In this document: positions 45,830 to 53,713 of the stretch, piece after piece
Position numbering within the stretch: the first letter of the stretch is position 1
Layout: the number at the start of each line of letters is the position of its first letter
Source of the DNA: Ectothiorhodospira lacustris
Lineage (GTDB): Bacteria; Pseudomonadota; Gammaproteobacteria; Ectothiorhodospirales; Ectothiorhodospiraceae
Reading direction: 5' to 3'
Length of the DNA: 64,000 bases
NCBI RefSeq assembly: GCF_022227845.1
Contig: NZ_JAJNQN010000012.1
Coordinates: 47,140-111,139, forward strand
The notes under the pieces: generated by a model
The model's database searches: none
What the model was told of the DNA's origin: nothing
The model's input: only the letters and a program-made list of their open reading frames with translations
Translations under genes and position numbers: made by a program

Positions 45830-47152
45830 TCAGTCGGCTACCGGTCGGGGCGCGTTCAGGCAGCGGTGATAGCAGCGAATGCCGGTGAACAGGTTCCAAC
45901 TCAGCAGGCCGTTGGAGGCGGCAAAGAGCAGCATTGCCGGGATCAGCAGGACGGGCCAGGCTAGGGCCGTCAGGCCGGCGACGAGGGCCGCCAGGTGCAG
46001 GTGGAGCTGGAGTCGGGTCAGCCCCAGGGGGATGACCTCGTGCATGTTGGGTACCCGCATCTCGAAGTTGCCGGAGCGCATGCGGGTTTGGTTCAGATGC
46101 AGCCAGACCAGGAAGGGCACGATCTTGTACAGCATGCCGTTGATCACCGACACGGCAAATCCGGCCACGAACAGCCAGGCCGGCACCAGTGCCCAGACAC
46201 CCCACAGGCCCCGGCCCGGGAGTAGCTGGATCACCGTCCAGACCAGTACCGCGGCCAGCAGCGAGACCATGCCGATGCGCCAGAACCGGACCGTGACATC
46301 CGCGTTGCGGCGGCGGCGCCTGGACTGCAGCCACAGGGTGACCCCGGCAAAACCCGCCATCAGGGCTGCCAGCATGCCACTGCCGGTCATGTTGATGACC
46401 TTGGCTGCGGCCGCCGGTACCGGCAGCAGGGCCGTCAGGGTCAGCACGGTCAGGACGGCAAATACCAGCGGGGCATGCAGGCGGGCCGGTAGGGCGGGGT
46501 ACTCCGGCGTCATCTGGAACATGGGCACCACCTGATAGGCGGCGCCGGCCACCAGCAGTGCCACCCATCCCAGCAGGCCCCAGGCCAGGTGCAGGTCGGT
46601 CATGTGTCGGGGCAGGGGCCAGCCCAGACCCAGATGGCCTCCGGCCAGCCACCCGCCCATGACCGCCGTGACCAGCAGGGCGATGACCGCTAGGGTCATG
46701 GCTTGGGTGGTGGGTCCGCGCGCCTGACTGCGGGCCAGAGCGATCAGGGCGGTGAGGGTGAACAGCCCCAGACTGCCCAGCACCAGGGCGCCGCCGACGG
46801 CGATCCAGAAAGGTTGGTGCAGGATCAGGCCGATACCGAGCAGGGGCGTGCCCAGTGCCAGCAGGGTGAAGCTCAGACGGCCGGTGACGAGCCCCCGGGG
46901 GACGGGGGCGCCGGCTACCACCGGCAGCATCTGCTGCATGGCGCCGAACATGACCATGGCCACATAGCCCAGGACCAGCAGATGGGCGGCGCCGATCATG
47001 CCGGGCATCCAGCGCGACACCAGCACCTGCGGGCCGAGCAGGATCATGGCCACGGCAAACAGGACGCCGAACAGGGGGGCGACCGCCATGAACTGCAGGG
47101 GGACCCACAGGGGGGGCGTGCGGTCCAGGGACAGGCGGGACAGATTGTTCAT
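45830..47152 (-). CDS. 12-helix membrane protein resembling heme-copper oxidase subunit I
   Basis: A 440-residue protein of about twelve helices. Histidines fall at positions reminiscent of a heme-copper oxidase core: His57 in AAHLLVLGYVAMVMFGAMQQ, His188 in MTDLHLAWGLLGW, His352 in VPFLVWLHLNQ and the pair His384/His386 in LQLHLHLAAL. It lacks the complete ligand set of true CcoN/NorB and is not NnrS by motif. Some homologues are annotated as cbb3-type subunit I-like. The ATG overlaps the stop of the DUF2249-like gene (ATGA). Heme binding is inference. Confidence 0.65.
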   Translation of the reverse strand: MNNLSRLSLDRTPPLWVPLQFMAVAPLFGVLFAVAMILLGPQVLVSRWMPGMIGAAHLLVLGYVAMVMFGAMQQMLPVVAGAPVPRGLVTGRLSFTLLALGTPLLGIGLILHQPFWIAVGGALVLGSLGLFTLTALIALARSQARGPTTQAMTLAVIALLVTAVMGGWLAGGHLGLGWPLPRHMTDLHLAWGLLGWVALLVAGAAYQVVPMFQMTPEYPALPARLHAPLVFAVLTVLTLTALLPVPAAAAKVINMTGSGMLAALMAGFAGVTLWLQSRRRRRNADVTVRFWRIGMVSLLAAVLVWTVIQLLPGRGLWGVWALVPAWLFVAGFAVSVINGMLYKIVPFLVWLHLNQTRMRSGNFEMRVPNMHEVIPLGLTRLQLHLHLAALVAGLTALAWPVLLIPAMLLFAASNGLLSWNLFTGIRCYHRCLNAPRPVAD

Positions 47153-47406
47153 GCTGGATCCTCCGGGACCGGCTCGTCGGCACGCCAGATCAGGATCTCG
47201 AAGGGGGCGTGGGGCGGGGTGACGACCCGCCAGTCAAAGCCCATGTCCCGCAGGATGGGATAGAGGGGAAAGGGTTCGCGCCGGTGCCGCATGCACAGGA
47301 TTTCCCCCGGCGCCAGCCGGGGGAGCAGGTCCAGTACCTGCTCCATGGGTTCCGGCGGCGGCAGGTCACGCACATCCAGCACACGCACGGGGCGCTGACC
47401 GCTCAC
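47149..47406 (-). CDS. DUF2249-like small protein
   Basis: An 85-residue protein: VRVLDVRDLPPPEPMEQVLD, then LAPGEILCMRHRREPFPLYPIL and DWRVVTPPHAPFEILIW. This is the DUF2249 pattern, a TusA-like alpha/beta sandwich, with the conserved D-x-R-x-L-x-P-P-E-P at the start. It has one Cys (LCMRHR). DUF2249 proteins are frequently found with hemerythrins and with denitrification or NO-related genes. It overlaps both neighbours by four bases, so all three genes are translationally coupled. Confidence 0.82.
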   Translation of the reverse strand: MSGQRPVRVLDVRDLPPPEPMEQVLDLLPRLAPGEILCMRHRREPFPLYPILRDMGFDWRVVTPPHAPFEILIWRADEPVPEDPA

Positions 47407-47843
47407 GGCGCCAGGACCTTGACTTGCTCCATCAGATCGTCGCGTTGGGTCTGCAGGAAGCGGTCGGCCATGGGGTAAAGGATCTGCTCTTCCTTGACGT
47501 TATGGAGCTGGATCATGGTCATGAGGGTTTCGATGACCCCGAGGGTGGTGTTGTCGTCCCGCTGATCCTTGGCGATACGGATCTCGTCGATGAGGGCACG
47601 CATCTGATCATGTTCCCGTCGCATGACCTCGGTGGGACCCATGGTGCTGCCGCTGACGGTCTCGATGGCCGGGAACAGCAGGGCTTCTTCCCGTTGCAGA
47701 TGGCGCTCCATGTCGTGATGGAACTCCCGGAAGCAGGTTTCGGCCGCCTCCCAGTCGCCGTCGGCGATGGCGGATTCCAGGTCCGCCAGACGATAGTCGC
47801 ATTCCCGGTGGTCGGCGGTGAAGAAGTCCTGGATGGTTTCCAT
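47403..47843 (-). CDS. Hemerythrin-domain protein
   Basis: A 146-residue four-helix bundle with all the diiron ligand positions: the first His in FTADHRECD, FHHDMERHLQREEALLFP, MRREHDQMRALIDE, and LHNVKEEQILYPMAD. The spacing is that of single-domain bacterial hemerythrins (Hr/YtfE-like but without the YtfE ScdA N-terminus). It could bind O2, sense O2 or NO, or help repair iron-sulfur clusters. It is the first gene of a coupled operon with a DUF2249 protein and a 12-helix protein behind a putative FNR/DNR-type site. Confidence 0.9.
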   Translation of the reverse strand: METIQDFFTADHRECDYRLADLESAIADGDWEAAETCFREFHHDMERHLQREEALLFPAIETVSGSTMGPTEVMRREHDQMRALIDEIRIAKDQRDDNTTLGVIETLMTMIQLHNVKEEQILYPMADRFLQTQRDDLMEQVKVLAP

Positions 47844-47878
47844 GATGGGGGCCTTGAAAATGGTGAGTTTGAGCGCAA

Positions 47879-47919
47879 ACTATCAGTCGGGACAGGGGCT
47901 TGCACTTGACCCTGGTCAA
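47879..47919 (-). promoter_or_regulatory. Putative FNR/DNR-type box and -10 element for the hemerythrin operon
   Basis: TTGACCCTGGTCAA at 47906-47919 is a perfect TTGAC-N4-GTCAA dyad, one base per half from the FNR consensus TTGAT-N4-ATCAA. On the minus strand a GATAGT -10-like hexamer (47884-47879) begins 21 bases from it. That places the dyad about 40 bases before the expected start of transcription, which is class II activator spacing. The hemerythrin ATG lies 28 bases further. Divergent ubiX starts 92 bases on the other side. Confidence 0.6.
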
Positions 47920-48010
47920 GGCAGGCAACCGTGCTGAAATCCGCTATGATGACCGGCTTGAGACGGACGACATGCCGTGTCCGCACCCATTCGCTACACA
48001 GGAGTCCATC

Positions 48011-48640
48011 GTGGCAGAAACTCCCGGGACCGTGGCCCTGGCCTTCACCGGGGCCTCCGGGGCCCAGTATGGCCTGCGTTTGCTGGAATGTCTGATCCAG
48101 GCGGGCGTGCGTGTCTATCTCATGGTGTCCCGTCCCGCTCAGGTGGTCATCAGCATGGAAACGGACCTCTCCATGCCCGGTCGCCCCCGGGAGATCGAGC
48201 ACTTCTTCTCCGAACGGTTCAATGCGGCCCCGGGCCGGTTGCGGGTCTTTGACCGGGAGCAGTGGACCGCCCCGGTGGCCAGCGGGTCTTCACCGCCCGA
48301 TGCCATGGTCATCTGTCCGTGTACCACGGCCACCCTGGCCGCCGTCTCCGGCGGTGCCAGCCGTTCTCTCATCGAACGGGCCGCGGATGTAGCCCTCAAG
48401 GAGCGCCGTCGCCTGATCCTGGTGGTGCGGGAGACACCGTTTTCGGAGATCCATCTGGAGCACATGCTGCGGCTGGCGCGCATGGGGGCGGTGATCATGC
48501 CGGCCAATCCGGCCTTCTATCATCGGCCGGAAGGGGTGGATCAGTTGGTGGATTTCGTGGTGTCGCGGATCTTGGATCATCTGCACGTTCCCAATGACCT
48601 TATCCGTCGCTGGGGCGCGGAACCTGTCGGGGAGGAATGA
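48011..48640 (+). CDS. ubiX: Flavin prenyltransferase UbiX
   Basis: A 209-residue enzyme making prenylated FMN for the decarboxylase UbiD in ubiquinone synthesis. The N-terminal FMN loop is VALAFTGASGAQYGLRLLE. MVICPCTTATLAAVSGGASRSLIERAADVALKERRRL and ILVVRETPFSEIHLEHM are the family core. The GTG at 48011 follows AGGAG with a 7-base spacing and gives the usual N-terminus; longer in-frame starts enter the promoter region. The next gene's ATG abuts its stop. Confidence 0.95.
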   Translation: MAETPGTVALAFTGASGAQYGLRLLECLIQAGVRVYLMVSRPAQVVISMETDLSMPGRPREIEHFFSERFNAAPGRLRVFDREQWTAPVASGSSPPDAMVICPCTTATLAAVSGGASRSLIERAADVALKERRRLILVVRETPFSEIHLEHMLRLARMGAVIMPANPAFYHRPEGVDQLVDFVVSRILDHLHVPNDLIRRWGAEPVGEE

Positions 48641-49219
48641 ATGGAACTGCCGCTGTTTCCCCTCAATACCGTCCTGTTTCCCGGCGGGGTGTTGCCCCTG
48701 CGAATTTTCGAGACCCGCTATATCGACATGGTGTGTCATTGCCTGCGCACCGACGCCCCCTTCGGGGTGATCCTCATCCGCGAAGGGGGTGAGGTGGCGG
48801 GGCCGGCCGAGGTCCATACCGTGGGCACCTGGGGGCGGATCATCGACTGGGATCAGCGTCCCGACGGTCTGCTGGGTATTACGGTCCAGGGGGAGGCCCG
48901 CTTTCAAGTGGGGCGTACCTGGGTGCGCAAGGATGGCCTGATGATGGGCGAGGTCACCGAACGTCCCATGCCGGCGGACGTGCTGCTGCCTGCTGAATTC
49001 CTGCCCCTGTCCGAACTGCTGCAGCGCCTGTTGCAGGAACTGCCGCCCCCCTACCGCGACATGACGGGTGAGTTCGACCGGTGCGGCTGGGTCGGCGCCC
49101 GCCTGACGGAACTCATGCCGGTCAATTTGGCCCAAAAACAGGCGATGCTGGAGATGGATGATCATCTGGCCCGCCTGTTTCACTTGCGTGATGCCCTTGT
49201 CGGCCTGCATTCGGGCTGA
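48641..49219 (+). CDS. Lon-N (LON substrate-binding) domain protein
   Basis: A 192-residue protein beginning MELPLFPLNTVLFPGGVLPLRIFETRYIDM, the classic start of a free-standing Lon N-terminal domain. It has no ATPase or protease domain. GVILIREGGEVAGPAEVHTVGTWGRI continues the family pattern. Such proteins are thought to bind unfolded protein or help protein turnover. It abuts ubiX with no gap and precedes a thioredoxin gene by 31 bases. Confidence 0.92.
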   Translation: MELPLFPLNTVLFPGGVLPLRIFETRYIDMVCHCLRTDAPFGVILIREGGEVAGPAEVHTVGTWGRIIDWDQRPDGLLGITVQGEARFQVGRTWVRKDGLMMGEVTERPMPADVLLPAEFLPLSELLQRLLQELPPPYRDMTGEFDRCGWVGARLTELMPVNLAQKQAMLEMDDHLARLFHLRDALVGLHSG

Positions 49220-49250
49220 CCATCAAACCCTGAAGACACAAGGAGCGGCC

Positions 49251-49625
49251 ATGGCCGTCATCGAGATCACCCAGGATAACCTGGATGCAGCCGTGCAGAA
49301 CAATGACATCCTGATCCTGGATTTCTGGGCGCCCTGGTGTGCTCCGTGTCGGGCCTTTGCCCCCATTTTCGAGGCGGCTTCGGCGTCTCATGAAGGGGTG
49401 GTGTTCGGCAAGATCAATACGGAGCAGGAGCAGCCGCTGGCGGCCCTGTTTCAGATTCGGTCCATCCCTACGCTGATGGTTTTCCGTGAACAGGTCATCG
49501 TGTTTTCCCAGCCGGGCATGCTGACGGCCTCCCAGCTGGATGAGGTGTTGGGCAAGGTGGCGGAACTGGATATGGACAAGGTGCGAAGCCAGCTGGAATC
49601 TCAGTCCCGGGCAGACAAGGCGTAG
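49251..49625 (+). CDS. Thioredoxin-family protein
   Basis: A 124-residue cytoplasmic thioredoxin. The active site is WAPWCAPCRAFAP (WCAPC instead of the usual WCGPC). KINTEQEQPLAALFQIRSIPTLMVFREQ contains the cis-Pro loop (SIPT). AGGAG precedes the ATG. The C-terminus extends about 15 residues beyond a minimal thioredoxin. The WCAPC variant suggests a redox potential different from TrxA. Confidence 0.92.
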   Translation: MAVIEITQDNLDAAVQNNDILILDFWAPWCAPCRAFAPIFEAASASHEGVVFGKINTEQEQPLAALFQIRSIPTLMVFREQVIVFSQPGMLTASQLDEVLGKVAELDMDKVRSQLESQSRADKA

Positions 49626-49660
49626 TGCTTCCTGCGGGCTGTTTTCGGCGGCAGGCCCGC

Positions 49661-50449
49661 TCAGCCCAGCAGCATGCGCAGGCCCAGCAGGATCAGCAGC
49701 ACCGCGAAGAAACGCCGCACCAGCGGCACCGGCAGGCGATGGGTCAGCCACGCCCCCCAACGGGCGGTGAAATAGCTGGCTAAAGCGATACCGGCAAAGG
49801 CCGGCCAGTACACGTAACCGCTGGAGAAGTCCGGCAGGGCCGGGTTGCCCCAGCCATGGACGAGGAAGCCGGCCGTGCCCGCCAGGGCAATGGGTAGTCC
49901 CGCCGCCGCCGCCGTGGCGATGGCCTGGCGCAGGTGCACGTTGAACCACACCAGGAACGGCACTGTCAGGGTGCCGCCACCGATACCGAGCAGGGCGGAA
50001 ATCCCGCCGATCACGCCACCACCCGTACTCAATACCACTGCACCCGGCAGGGGACGACCCGCCTTGGGCGGCAGGTTGAGCAGTAGATACAGGGCCACCA
50101 GGATCTCGAACACACCGAAGACCTGGCGCAACAGCCCCGCACTCATGAATTCGGCCAGGGTGGCGCCCCCGAGCGCCCCCAGGATGATGCCCGGTACCAG
50201 CCGTCTGAGGACATCCCAGCGCACGGCTCCGTGACGGTGGTGGGCGCGGGTGGAGGCGATGGCGGTGGGGATGATGGTGGCCAGGGAGGTGCCGATGGCC
50301 AGGTGGGTGACAACGCCGGGATCCATCTGCTGCCGGGTGAACAGCCAGACCAGGGCGGGGACGATGATCAGCCCCCCGCCCACGCCCAGCAGGCCGGCAA
50401 TGACCCCGGTAAAGGCCCCCAGGGCCAGGTAGATGGTGATCTCCCCCAT
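49661..50449 (-). CDS. Sulfite-exporter TauE/SafE-family membrane protein
   Basis: A 262-residue protein with about eight helices. It begins MGEITIYLALGAFTGVIAGLLGVGGGLIIVPAL, the family's GxxAGxxGxGGG signature, and the second half repeats it as GGGVIGGISALLGIGGGTLTVPFLVW. Substrates are usually sulfite, sulfoacetate or other organosulfur anions; here unknown. It follows hemL on the minus strand, but an intrinsic terminator lies between them, so it probably has its own promoter. Confidence 0.92.
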   Translation of the reverse strand: MGEITIYLALGAFTGVIAGLLGVGGGLIIVPALVWLFTRQQMDPGVVTHLAIGTSLATIIPTAIASTRAHHRHGAVRWDVLRRLVPGIILGALGGATLAEFMSAGLLRQVFGVFEILVALYLLLNLPPKAGRPLPGAVVLSTGGGVIGGISALLGIGGGTLTVPFLVWFNVHLRQAIATAAAAGLPIALAGTAGFLVHGWGNPALPDFSSGYVYWPAFAGIALASYFTARWGAWLTHRLPVPLVRRFFAVLLILLGLRMLLG

Positions 50450-50479
50450 GGCGCAACGCATCTCCGGTACGCGATGAAC

Positions 50480-50505
50480 AAAAAGGGCCGCCCGGTGGGC
50501 GGCCC
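50480..50505 (-). terminator. Intrinsic terminator of hemL
   Basis: On the minus strand, GGGCCGCCC-ACC-GGGCGGCCC (9-bp stem, 3-base loop) is followed directly by TTTTTG. This is a textbook Rho-independent terminator 36 bases beyond the hemL stop. Confidence 0.88.
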
Positions 50506-50540
50506 ATGCAGAGCTGATAACGGCAAACGCCGTCTTTGAA

Positions 50541-51824
50541 TCAGGCCAGGGCCTTGAAGGCGTCGGCGGCGGCCTTGATGGTGGCCTCCAGATCCTCTGC
50601 ACTGTGGCTGCTGGACAGGAAGCCCGCCTCGAAGGCGGAGGGGGCCAGGTAGACGCCCCGATCCAGCATCAGGTGGAAGAACTTGCCGAAACGGGCCACG
50701 TCGCACTGGTTGACCTGATGGAAGTTGGTCACTTCCGGCTGGTCGGTGAAGAACAGGCCGAACATGCCACCCACCTGATTGGCGGCCATGGGAATGCCGG
50801 CCTTTTTCGCCTCGCCCAGGATGCCGGAGACCAGGGTCCCGGTCTTGGCGGTGAGGTCCTCATGGAAGCCCGGGGTGGAGAGGATCTCCAGAGTCTTCAG
50901 GCCCGCGGTCATGGCGATGGGGTTACCGGACAGGGTACCCGCCTGATAGACCGGACCCAGGGGGGAGAGGTATTCCATCACCTGACGACGGCCACCGAAG
51001 GCGCCTACCGGCATGCCGCCGCCGATGACCTTGCCCAGGGTGGTGAGGTCGGGCTTGATGCCGTAATAGGCCTGAGCACAGCCCAGGGCGACGCGGAAAC
51101 CGGTCATGACTTCATCGAAGATCAGCAGGGCGCCGTATTCGTCGCAGACACTGCGCAGACCTTCCAGGAAGCCGGGGGCCGGGGGGATGCAATTCATGTT
51201 GCCCGCCACCGGCTCGACGATGATGCAGGCGATCTCGTTGCCCACCTGGGAGAAGACATCCTTGACCTGCTCCAGGTCGTTGTAGCTGACGGTCAGCGTG
51301 TGTTCCGCCAGGGAAACCGGTACGCCGGGGGAATTGGGCTCACCCAGGGTGAGTGCGCCGGAACCGGCCTTCACCAGCAGGGAGTCACCATGGCCGTGGT
51401 AGCAGCCCTCGAACTTGAGGATCTTGTCGCGACCGGTGAAGCCACGGGCCAGACGGATGGCGCTCATGGTGGCCTCGGTGCCGGAGCTGGTCATGCGCAC
51501 CATTTCCATGGAGGGCACCAGTTCGCAGACCCGATCGGCCAGTTGGATCTCCAGTTCGGTGGGGGCACCGAAGGACAGGCCATTGAGGGCCGCCTCGCGC
51601 ACGGCGGCGATGACTTCCGGGTGGGCGTGGCCGGCGATCATCGGACCCCAGGAGCCCACGTAGTCGATGTAGCGCTTGCCGTCCGCATCGTACATGTAGG
51701 CGCCCTGGGCGCGTTCGATGAAGATCGGATCGCCGCCCACGCCCTTGAAGGCGCGGACCGGAGAGTTCACGCCACCGGGGATGTGCTTCTGGGCTGCCTG
51801 GAAGAGATCATGGGATTTTGTCAT
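50541..51824 (-). CDS. hemL: Glutamate-1-semialdehyde 2,1-aminomutase
   Basis: A 427-residue PLP enzyme that makes 5-aminolevulinate for heme, and (bacterio)chlorophyll if present. The PLP lysine is Lys265 in [36 protein letters not shown] carries the cofactor-contacting Asp. [23 protein letters not shown] is the phosphate-binding segment. It is third in the minus-strand run thiD, thiE, hemL, a frequent gammaproteobacterial order. It ends at a strong intrinsic terminator. Confidence 0.98.
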   Translation of the reverse strand: MTKSHDLFQAAQKHIPGGVNSPVRAFKGVGGDPIFIERAQGAYMYDADGKRYIDYVGSWGPMIAGHAHPEVIAAVREAALNGLSFGAPTELEIQLADRVCELVPSMEMVRMTSSGTEATMSAIRLARGFTGRDKILKFEGCYHGHGDSLLVKAGSGALTLGEPNSPGVPVSLAEHTLTVSYNDLEQVKDVFSQVGNEIACIIVEPVAGNMNCIPPAPGFLEGLRSVCDEYGALLIFDEVMTGFRVALGCAQAYYGIKPDLTTLGKVIGGGMPVGAFGGRRQVMEYLSPLGPVYQAGTLSGNPIAMTAGLKTLEILSTPGFHEDLTAKTGTLVSGILGEAKKAGIPMAANQVGGMFGLFFTDQPEVTNFHQVNQCDVARFGKFFHLMLDRGVYLAPSAFEAGFLSSSHSAEDLEATIKAAADAFKALA

Positions 51825-51938
51825 GAGGTGATCTTTCGCTGTGTTGGCTGGTGAATGGGGGCTGTCGCAAATAAAGCCCTACAAGATACTCGATACCGCG
51901 CGCCGGGCAAAATCAAAGCAGGGCAAACCTTGCCTGGA

Positions 51939-52577
51939 TCAAAAACGGGCGCTCAAGCGGGCTGCGGCGGCCCGGATATCCTTGGCGCCGAACACGCCCT
52001 GCACCACGGCCAGCATCCCGGCACCAGCCTGGATGACCGCGTCGGCATTGTCCTCGGTGATGCCGCCGATGGCCGTGATGGGCAGGGCGAGGGTCCGGCG
52101 GGCTTCCCGGATGAGGCTCAAAGGCGCGTGGACGGTCTCCGGCTTGGTGCCGGAGGGGAACACGGCGCCGAAGGCCACGTAGTCCGCTCCTGCCGCCGCC
52201 GCCCGGCAGGCCAGTTCCAGTCGGTTGTAGCAGGAGACGCCGACGATCCGTTCGGGGCCGACCAGGGCGCGTGCTTCGGCAATGCCGCCATCATCACTGC
52301 CGATGTGGACACCATCCGCCGCCACCCGCGAGGCCAGTGCGGCATCGTCATTGACGATGAACAGGGCCTGATGGCGACGGCACAGCCGGCGCAGTGCCGT
52401 CGCCTCGGCGAGGCGACGGTCATGGTCACGGCTCTTGTCCCGGTACTGGAGGATACGTGCGCCGCCGGCCAGGGCTGCTTCCGCCTGTCGCAGCAGGGCC
52501 TCGCCGCCATCCTGGGGGGTGATCACATAGAGTCCCCGCAGTGGCCGAACATGCCTAGAAATGGGCGGTATCGTCAT
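51939..52577 (-). CDS. thiE: Thiamine-phosphate synthase
   Basis: A 212-residue TIM-barrel enzyme that joins hydroxymethylpyrimidine pyrophosphate and thiazole phosphate. Motifs are LYVITPQDGG near the start, ARILQYRDKSRDHDRR, LFIVNDDAALA, DGVHIGSDDGG, DYVAFGAVFPSGTK and ITAIGGITEDNADAVIQAGAGMLAVVQG. The start at 52577 overlaps the end of thiD by 23 bases; in-frame sequence farther upstream is thiD read in another frame. Coupling to thiD is likely. Confidence 0.95.
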   Translation of the reverse strand: MTIPPISRHVRPLRGLYVITPQDGGEALLRQAEAALAGGARILQYRDKSRDHDRRLAEATALRRLCRRHQALFIVNDDAALASRVAADGVHIGSDDGGIAEARALVGPERIVGVSCYNRLELACRAAAAGADYVAFGAVFPSGTKPETVHAPLSLIREARRTLALPITAIGGITEDNADAVIQAGAGMLAVVQGVFGAKDIRAAAARLSARF

Positions 52578-53394
52578 GTTCCGGCTCTTCATCCTCGGAT
52601 TCGTCACTGGCCCAGAACAAGCGGTTGGGGATGAGCTGGCCCATGCCCAGCCGGTGGGCCCGGTCCAGGGTGTGCCAGGTGTAGGTGAGGGCCTCATGCA
52701 CGGCGGAAGCCGGGTCGATGCCTTGGGCCAGTAGTGCGGCGATCGCCGCCGAGAGGGTGCAGCCGGAGCCGTGATACTCTCCAGCCAGACGGTCCGCCGG
52801 ATAGGTTTCCAGGCGACGGTGGTTGCCGTAAAGCACATTCTGCACCCGTGGCGTGTTTTCATGGGTGCCGGTGATGAGCACATACTCACAGCCCTGATCC
52901 AGCAGGAACATGGCACAGGCATCCAGGGTGTCGCAGCCCTGGGCCAGTACCCGGGCTTCCAGGGTGTTGGGGGTGAGCAGGGTGGTGAAGGGCAGCAGCA
53001 GGTTGTTGAGGGCGTCCACCATCTCTTCCGTGGCAAGGGCGGTGCCGGCCCCCGAGGCCAGTACCGGATCCAGGACCACCGGCAGGTCCGGGTAGTCGGT
53101 GAGCAGGGTATGGATGGCCTGCGCAGCCTCGATGGAGCCGATCATGCCGATCTTGATCGCGGCTACCGGCATGTCTTCCAGCACGGCCCGCGCCTGCTGG
53201 ACGATGAGTTCTGCCTCCAGGGGCGCGATGCCGATCACGTCGGCGGTGTCCTGCACCGTGACGGTGGTGATCACGGACACAGGATGACAGCCCATGCTGA
53301 GGATGGCTTCGATGTCGGCCTGAATGCCGGCGCCTCCGGTGGGGTCGTGCCCCGCCAGGGTCATGACGACAGGAACCGATGGAGTGGCGGTCAT
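52555..53394 (-). CDS. thiD: Hydroxymethylpyrimidine/phosphomethylpyrimidine kinase
   Basis: A 279-residue ribokinase-fold enzyme that phosphorylates HMP twice for thiamine synthesis. MTLAGHDPTGGAGIQADIEAI is the substrate-binding signature. AIKIGMIGSIEAAQAI and VVLDPVLASGAGTAL follow, and the catalytic GSGCTLSAAIAALLAQG is the anion-hole motif with its Cys. The C-terminus (about 20 acidic residues, DESEDEEPEHDD) is unusual. It is divergent from rubredoxin and overlaps thiE. Confidence 0.95.
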   Translation of the reverse strand: MTATPSVPVVMTLAGHDPTGGAGIQADIEAILSMGCHPVSVITTVTVQDTADVIGIAPLEAELIVQQARAVLEDMPVAAIKIGMIGSIEAAQAIHTLLTDYPDLPVVLDPVLASGAGTALATEEMVDALNNLLLPFTTLLTPNTLEARVLAQGCDTLDACAMFLLDQGCEYVLITGTHENTPRVQNVLYGNHRRLETYPADRLAGEYHGSGCTLSAAIAALLAQGIDPASAVHEALTYTWHTLDRAHRLGMGQLIPNRLFWASDESEDEEPEHDDTAHF

Positions 53395-53480
53395 GATAAG
53401 CTCCCAATGGGTAATCCATCAGAGTGTATCACTTGCCCGGGCCAGGCCAGGGGCATCACACCAGCGGAGGTCGGTTTGCC

Positions 53481-53645
53481 GTGAAGACTTATCAATGCGT
53501 GATTTGCGGATTCGTCTATGACGAGGCCAAGGGGTTACCGGACGACGGCATTGCGCCGGAGACGCCCTGGGTAGATGTGCCTGAAGGCTGGGTGTGTCCC
53601 GAGTGTGGTGCGGAGAAATCGGATTTTGAGGAAATGGCCGGCTGA
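53481..53645 (+). CDS. Rubredoxin
   Basis: A 54-residue one-iron redox protein. The Fe ligands are CVICGFVYD and [11 protein letters not shown] (two CxxC motifs). The GTG at 53481 follows GGAGG with 10-base spacing and yields the standard KTYQCVICG start. The position divergent from thiD is the same as in pseudomonads. Likely roles are oxygen or superoxide reduction or electron delivery to a hydroxylase. Confidence 0.96.
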   Translation: MKTYQCVICGFVYDEAKGLPDDGIAPETPWVDVPEGWVCPECGAEKSDFEEMAG

Positions 53646-53668
53646 CTTTCCCCTTCCCTTCATCCCCG

Positions 53669-53694
53669 GCCCTTCTCCCCCGGGGGAGAAGGGC
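53669..53694. terminator. Perfect 26-bp palindrome between rubredoxin and the HAD gene
   Basis: GCCCTTCTCCCCC and its exact complement GGGGGAGAAGGGC meet without a loop, 23 bases after the rubredoxin stop and 20 before the HAD stop. It lies between convergent genes, so it could act on both transcripts. It belongs to the same palindrome family as the elements at 29563 and 63966. Confidence 0.65.
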
Positions 53695-53713
53695 GCAGGT
53701 CGGGTGGGCGGTT

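Noticed and set aside
47906..47919. FNR-like dyad as an element for ubiX
   Set aside because: The matching -10 and spacing lie on the hemerythrin side. A role for ubiX cannot be excluded but has no sequence support.
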